This document shows positions 5,461-6,329 of a DNA stretch of 6,329 bases, one piece after another. The DNA is from an uncultured Eggerthellaceae bacterium (GTDB lineage Bacteria > Actinomycetota > Coriobacteriia > Coriobacteriales > Eggerthellaceae), in the NCBI GenBank assembly GCA_947632575.1, contig CANRPV010000088.1, forward strand, positions 1-6,329. Reading direction: 5' to 3'. The notes under the pieces were generated by a model, which made no database searches, had not been told where the DNA came from, and saw only the letters and a program-made list of their open reading frames with translations. The position numbers were made by a program, and so were the translations under genes. How positions within the stretch are numbered: the stretch's first letter is position 1; every line of letters starts with the position of its first letter.

Positions 5461-6329
5461 AACGATCCTTCCGCGTTTTTCTTTTCTGAAGCTTCTCGCC
5501 AACCTCTTTGGGGGTGACCGTGATATCGGGCATGCCGCAAACGTGCGTGAGAAGAGGGAGAAGACTCGTCGCAAAGATCAGATAAAGGCCCGCTCTCAAG
5601 CTCGCGACGTAGCAAGCGCCATCGGGTATGACCTTATGTACCAAGACGGCATTGCGCAAGTTGAGGAGGGACTTTTCTCGGAGACCATAGCTTTCGACGA
5701 TATCTCGTATCAATCCGCCCGGCGTGAGGGCCAAGAGACGGTCTTTTCGGTGATGAGCGAGATCTATGACTACTTCGGGCCGGACATGCGCGTTCAGCTC
5801 TCGGTCATAAACACCCCCATCAGCAAATCCGAGATCGGGCATAAGCGCTTCTTTACCGCAGCAGGAAAGCGCACCAAAGCTTATGTTGATGAGTACAACC
5901 AGATTCTTAACAACAAGATGCGCGAGGGCGTCTCGAACTTAAGACGCGAGCGTTATCTCACCTATATGGTCTCGTCTTCTGATGTGGACACCGCCGTGCC
6001 AAAGCTTGCACGGGCGAGAAGCGATATTATGGCCTCTCTTTCGCGCATAAAGGCGCCATCGCGCCTGCTTGATGGCACCGAGCGACTGCGCCTCATCCAC
6101 TCTCAGCTTGCGCCCACATCCCCCTTCGAGTTTTCCTACAAGGCGCTTCCGCTCCACTCTCGCCTGCGCACCAAAGATCTCATTGCGCCTCAAACGCTCG
6201 ATTTCGCACCGGAGGGCCGCTCCGATTGCTTTTTGAGCGAGAAGACCTTCTGCCAGGTGCTTTGGCTTCGCGCCTTCGGATCCGATCTGGATGATCGCTC
6301 CCTCGCATCCATCATCGATCTGCCCATTC
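5423..6329 (+). CDS. virB4: VirB4-like conjugation ATPase, N-terminal part
   Basis: Only the first 302 residues are in the window and the gene runs off the right edge. The first start in frame is GTG 5423, with GGTGGAG just upstream, inside the PrgI gene (38-bp overlap). Residues 1-62 form a basic, probably helical leader. From residue 68 the text matches VirB4 N-terminal domains: GYDLMYQDGIAQV, then SETIAFDDISYQSARREGQE, an alternating strand-helix stretch with MRVQLSVINTPIS, and a helix with NLRRERYLTYMV. VirB4 proteins are hexameric ATPases that power assembly of the transfer channel. The Walker A and B motifs lie beyond the window, so ATPase integrity cannot be judged. No stop codon interrupts the visible frame. 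Position after PrgI is the standard order in Gram-positive transfer operons. Confidence 0.9.
   Translation, partial: MSLRGKHANARSKTILPRFSFLKLLANLFGGDRDIGHAANVREKREKTRRKDQIKARSQARDVASAIGYDLMYQDGIAQVEEGLFSETIAFDDISYQSARREGQETVFSVMSEIYDYFGPDMRVQLSVINTPISKSEIGHKRFFTAAGKRTKAYVDEYNQILNNKMREGVSNLRRERYLTYMVSSSDVDTAVPKLARARSDIMASLSRIKAPSRLLDGTERLRLIHSQLAPTSPFEFSYKALPLHSRLRTKDLIAPQTLDFAPEGRSDCFLSEKTFCQVLWLRAFGSDLDDRSLASIIDLPI

Overview
The window reads as part of a conjugative plasmid, or a plasmid-like integrative element, from a Gram-positive host. The transfer genes are the Gram-positive type IV secretion set (PcfB-like, VirD4-like, Maff2-like pilin, PrgI, VirB4). Start sites use purine-rich AAGGAG-type ribosome binding sites, and codon use is moderately GC-leaning. 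An actinobacterial gut lineage such as Coriobacteriia would fit, but that is a guess from style, and Bacillota is not excluded. No chromosomal marker gene, rRNA or tRNA is visible.

Left part (1-943), probable replication and control module. Five 20-bp iteron-like direct repeats (10-139) are followed by an A-rich tract. Next come two overlapping small genes: a 77-aa excisionase-type helix-turn-helix protein (336-569) and a 131-aa winged-helix protein that resembles a small plasmid replication initiator (548-943). Iterons, an AT-rich tract and a winged-helix protein together are the usual layout of an iteron origin. That role is inferred.

Middle (944-1384), a long stretch without an intact gene. 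It holds a perfect 20-bp inverted repeat whose arms match the ends of the iterons, a dense run of hairpins (1043-1143), and on the minus strand a possible small gene broken by a one-base slip in a homopolymer run (1156-1358).

Right part (1385-6329), a single plus-strand operon-like series. An XRE-type regulator and an unrecognised 157-aa protein sit back to back. They are followed by a PcfB-like (DUF3801) accessory protein, the VirD4/TraG coupling ATPase, a 195-bp structured gap, a Maff2/VirB2-like pilin, a PrgI-family membrane protein and the first 302 residues of a VirB4-like ATPase cut by the window edge. PcfB and VirD4 would present the relaxase-DNA complex to the channel. PrgI, the small pilin-like protein and VirB4 belong to the channel itself. 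No relaxase, VirB6/TrbL-like protein or cell-wall hydrolase lies in the window, so these must be elsewhere if the element is functional.
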